8,529 nt of DNA, from positions 1 to 8,529 of the forward strand of contig WTHV01000110.1 in the NCBI GenBank assembly GCA_011525265.1, in the 5' to 3' direction. The DNA is from Alphaproteobacteria bacterium (GTDB taxonomy: Bacteria > Pseudomonadota > Alphaproteobacteria > Puniceispirillales > Puniceispirillaceae). The first letter of the stretch is position 1. Each line of letters starts with the position of its first letter. The position numbers were made by a program, and so were the translations under genes. Shown here in pieces: positions 6,133 to 8,529 of this stretch. Below the pieces are notes generated by a model, which was not told the origin of the DNA, did not search any database, and saw nothing but the letters and a program-made list of their open reading frames with translations.

Positions 6133-6139
6133 GAATTCA
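6114..6139. repeat. Pair of identical palindromes TGAATTCA between dciA and mutY
   Basis: The self-complementary octamer TGAATTCA occurs at 6114-6121 and 6132-6139, with centres 18 bp apart, in the short divergent gap. The two copies bracket the -35 of the putative dciA promoter, as expected of an operator, but no regulator can be named from sequence. Confidence 0.6.
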
Positions 6140-6188
6140 ACGAAAAGCGCCTGAAGAATGCAGGGCATGTAAGACGAATAGCGCGTGA

Positions 6189-7337
6189 ATGGTCGCACGT
6201 GAGAATATGGCAAAGATGAAAGCGCAAAAACCCTCCCAAGATGAGATTGCCAAGGCATTGGGCGCGTTAAAACGCGCTAGGCCGTCCTTGACGCCTGATG
6301 ATTTTGCCGCCCCTTTGCTTGACTGGTACGCCAGCCATGGGCGTGATTTGCCATGGCGCAAAAGATGGCCAGAGCTAACGCCCGCTTATGATGTGTTTTT
6401 ATCAGAGTTGATGTTGCAACAAACCGTTGTTGCAACAGTCATCCCCTATTTTGAACGCTTTAAATCCCTTTGGCCAACCATCAGCGATTTGGCGCAATCC
6501 TCAGAAGAGGCGTTATTAAAGGAATGGGCAGGGCTTGGCTATTATGCGCGCGCGCGCAATTTACGCAAAGCGGCAATCGCGATTGTCAACGACCATGATG
6601 GAAGGTTCCCAGAAGATGAAAAGGCGCTTCTCACCCTGCCAGGTGTGGGGCCTTATACGGCCGCGGCGTTAAGCGCTTTTGCCTTTGATAAGCCTGCGAT
6701 TGTGCTTGATGGCAATGTCGAGCGGGTGATGGCACGTTTTGCAGGGCTGATAACGCCCTTGCCAGCACTAAAATCAGAATTGCGTGCTGTGTATCCCCGC
6801 CTTGCGCCACGCGCACAACATTCTGATTTTGCGCAAGCCATCATGGATTTGGGGTCTTCTATTTGTATTGCAGGCACACCGCGCTGTGATATATGCCCGC
6901 TTGCGCCGCGCTGTGTTATGGCACATAAGCCAGAGGCCTCTTACCTGCCTGTAAAGCCAAAAAAACAGCCCAAGCCAAAAAGGCAAGGCGTGATATTTGT
7001 TGCGACAAAACAAGGCAAAGCGGTCATGATGCGCCGTGATGCAAAAGGGCTTTTGGGCGGTATGATGGGCTTTCCTACAAAGGGGTGGGAGTCATCAAAA
7101 GAGGCGATGGGTGCAACTGATTTGGGCATAAAAGATGCCCCTTTTGCGGCTGACTGGCGCCCCCTTAATCAAGAGGTGCGCCATATTTTCACGCATTTTG
7201 AATTATCGTTGCGTGTCTATCATACCACCTATGAGGGGGAGGATTTACCAGATGGCTTGACCCTTCATGTACCTGATGATGTCGGGCTTGCAAGTGTCTT
7301 TGCCAAAGTATGGCAGATGGTAGCGGCTAGTGATTAA
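6189..7337 (+). CDS. mutY: A/G-specific adenine DNA glycosylase MutY
   Basis: Base-excision repair enzyme that removes adenine mispaired with 8-oxoguanine. Numbered from the ATG at 6189 (382 residues), the catalytic Glu73 lies in LSELMLQQT (E. coli Glu37). Tyr118 is in GLGYYARARNL (E. coli Tyr82). The helix-hairpin-helix is LPGVGPYTAAAL (150-161). Asp174 in VLDGNVERV matches E. coli Asp138, at the same 36-residue offset. The 4Fe-4S cluster ligands are Cys226, 233, 236 and 242 in the exact C-x6-C-x2-C-x5-C spacing. A lysine-rich linker (256-266) leads to a NUDIX-like 8-oxoG recognition domain with GLLGGMMGFPT and the RHIFTHFEL motif (331-339). The N-terminus is about 35 residues longer than in E. 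coli; ATGs at 6207 and 6216 are alternative starts and none has a strong ribosome binding site. The gene is divergent from dciA and its 3' end overlaps purH by 11 bp. No key residue is missing. Confidence 0.97.
   Translation: MVARENMAKMKAQKPSQDEIAKALGALKRARPSLTPDDFAAPLLDWYASHGRDLPWRKRWPELTPAYDVFLSELMLQQTVVATVIPYFERFKSLWPTISDLAQSSEEALLKEWAGLGYYARARNLRKAAIAIVNDHDGRFPEDEKALLTLPGVGPYTAAALSAFAFDKPAIVLDGNVERVMARFAGLITPLPALKSELRAVYPRLAPRAQHSDFAQAIMDLGSSICIAGTPRCDICPLAPRCVMAHKPEASYLPVKPKKQPKPKRQGVIFVATKQGKAVMMRRDAKGLLGGMMGFPTKGWESSKEAMGATDLGIKDAPFAADWRPLNQEVRHIFTHFELSLRVYHTTYEGEDLPDGLTLHVPDDVGLASVFAKVWQMVAASD
7327..7337. other. Tail-to-tail overlap of mutY and purH
   Basis: The stop codons of the convergent genes cross: the purH TAG at 7327-7329 lies upstream of the mutY TAA at 7335-7337. 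The last codons of each gene are therefore antisense to the other, and there is no intergenic space. No clear intrinsic terminator is visible; a 4-bp stem GCCA/TGGC in the mutY end is too weak to count. Confidence 0.9.
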
Positions 7338-8529
7338 AGTGACGCATTCCGGTAAAGACCATTGCGATACCAGCTTTATCTGCCGCTTCAATCACTTCGG
7401 CATCTCGCAATGAGCCACCTGGTTGAATAACGGCTGTTGCCCCTGCCTCAATCGCCTCAAGCAAGCCATCGGCAAATGGGAAAAAGGCATCAGAGGCAAC
7501 AACAGAGCCAATGGTTGGCACATCATCTCTGCCTTGCATTTCTGCCATGCGACGTGCTTTCTCAGCGGCTATTTTACAAGAATCAACGCGGCTCATCTGG
7601 CCAGCGCCAACGCCAAGAGTGACGTTATCTTTCACATAGATAATCGCATTTGATTTCACGTGCTTTGCCACTTTCCACGCAAATAACATATCGTCGATTT
7701 GTGCCTGTGTTGGGGCAATTTTGGTGACAATTTGCAAATCATCTTTGCTGATATGACCATTATCAACTGATTGCACAAGCATACCGCCTGTGATGGCTTT
7801 GAATTTGGTGCCAGCTTGCGTCATATTTGCCATATCGCCAGTCAGAAGCAGCCGCAAATTGGGCTTTTTCGCCATGATGGCTTTGGCTTCATCATCTGCA
7901 TCTGGGGCAATAACCACCTCTGTAAAGATCGTGGTAATTTTTGAAGCAACAGCGGCATCAAGGGTGCGGTTCATCGCCACAATGCCGCCAAAGGCAGAAA
8001 CAGAATCGCACGCCAATGCCTTATCCCATGCCTCTTCAAGCGTCTTGGCACTTGCCACACCGCACGGGTTTGCGTGCTTGATGATGGCGATGGTTGGCTC
8101 TGTAAATTCGCTTGCCAGCGCAAATGCGGCATCCGTATCATTCAGGTTGTTATAGGATAGCGCTTTGCCTTGGATTTGTGTGGCATGAAGGACGCTTGGC
8201 ACCTTATCACCTAGCGCATAGGCGGCGGCTGATTGATGCGGGTTCTCGCCGTAACGCAACGCGCTTACCTTCTGCCCATTTAAGGAGAATTGCTGTCCAA
8301 AAACAGGGTCTTGGCCGGCAAATTGTCCAAGCCAGCTATGAACAGCCCCATCATAGGCAGCTGTGCGGCTAAACGCCTTATAGGCCATCGCGCGGCGAAA
8401 TGCTTGGTCTGTGCCATTATGTGCCTCAAGCTGTTCAAGCAAAAGATGATAATCGCTTGGGTCAGTGATGATGGTTACAAATTCATGGTTTTTGGCACTA
8501 GCGCGTATCATCGCAGGCCCGCCAATATC
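7327..8529 (-). CDS. purH: Bifunctional AICAR formyltransferase / IMP cyclohydrolase PurH (partial, 5' end outside window)
   Basis: Catalyses the last two steps of de novo purine synthesis: formylation of AICAR by 10-formyl-THF, then ring closure to IMP. About 400 residues are visible. The frame runs open through the right edge with codons reading DIGGPAMIRASAKNH, matching the end of the MGS-like cyclohydrolase domain, so the ATG at 8511 is internal. Roughly the first 125 residues of a protein of about 530 are missing. The formyltransferase part is complete: LRYGENPHQ, KALSYNNLNDTDAA, IIKHANPCG with the catalytic Lys-His pair, DSVSAFGGIVAMNR, GVGAGQMSRVDS, SDAFFPFADG, and the family-typical C-terminus FTGMRHFNH. 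The stop TAG is at 7327-7329. It converges on mutY and overlaps it. There is no frameshift or missing motif. Confidence 0.97.
   Translation of the reverse strand, partial: DIGGPAMIRASAKNHEFVTIITDPSDYHLLLEQLEAHNGTDQAFRRAMAYKAFSRTAAYDGAVHSWLGQFAGQDPVFGQQFSLNGQKVSALRYGENPHQSAAAYALGDKVPSVLHATQIQGKALSYNNLNDTDAAFALASEFTEPTIAIIKHANPCGVASAKTLEEAWDKALACDSVSAFGGIVAMNRTLDAAVASKITTIFTEVVIAPDADDEAKAIMAKKPNLRLLLTGDMANMTQAGTKFKAITGGMLVQSVDNGHISKDDLQIVTKIAPTQAQIDDMLFAWKVAKHVKSNAIIYVKDNVTLGVGAGQMSRVDSCKIAAEKARRMAEMQGRDDVPTIGSVVASDAFFPFADGLLEAIEAGATAVIQPGGSLRDAEVIEAADKAGIAMVFTGMRHFNH

Noticed and set aside
6096..6239. Upstream extension of the dciA frame to 6239 (48 more residues)
   Set aside because: The extra stretch is Cys/Phe/Arg-rich and unlike the family N-terminus, covers the palindromes and promoter, and overlaps the mutY start.
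1..8529. Mobile element, CRISPR array, toxin-antitoxin or defence system
   Set aside because: All coding space is filled by seven intact or edge-cut housekeeping genes. No transposase, repeat array, tRNA or atypical gene was seen on either strand.

Overview
The window reads as ordinary chromosomal housekeeping DNA from an alphaproteobacterium. Three things support this. The gene order mutY / dciA (DUF721) / Tat-exported DsbA-like protein / smc is, as far as I know, typical of that class. The Fo genes start atpI-atpB, as in alphaproteobacteria where Fo is separate from F1. The SMC hinge and the ATP synthase a subunit (RLFANMLAGH, close to the mitochondrial form) are of alphaproteobacterial type. 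Base composition looks moderate, not GC-rich, so a marine low-GC lineage such as a SAR116 relative is possible, but I cannot fix the genus.

Layout. From the left edge to about 6.1 kb, five genes lie on the minus strand, read right to left: dciA (helicase loading), a DsbA-family thiol oxidoreductase, smc (chromosome organisation), atpI (Fo assembly) and atpB (Fo a subunit). The atpB stop codon is 1 base from the window edge, and atpE presumably follows. mutY (A:G mismatch repair) is on the plus strand, divergent from dciA. purH (last two steps of IMP synthesis) is on the minus strand, cut by the right edge, and its 3' end overlaps the mutY 3' end by 11 bp.

Likely transcription units: purH arriving from beyond the right edge; mutY alone; dciA from a promoter that would give a nearly leaderless mRNA; dsbA-smc, separated by 18 bp; and atpI-atpB, separated by 15 bp with a strong ribosome binding site in the gap. 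Promoter-like sequences sit in each of the three real intergenic gaps (1151-1381, 5456-5621, 6096-6188).

I found no mobile element, RNA gene, CRISPR array, defence or toxin-antitoxin genes, pseudogene or sign of recent transfer. I do not see a new multi-gene system. The parts worth a second look are small: paired palindromes and a leaderless-looking promoter between dciA and mutY, a regularly spaced half-site array before dsbA, a possible structured leader before atpI, and the tail-to-tail mutY/purH overlap.
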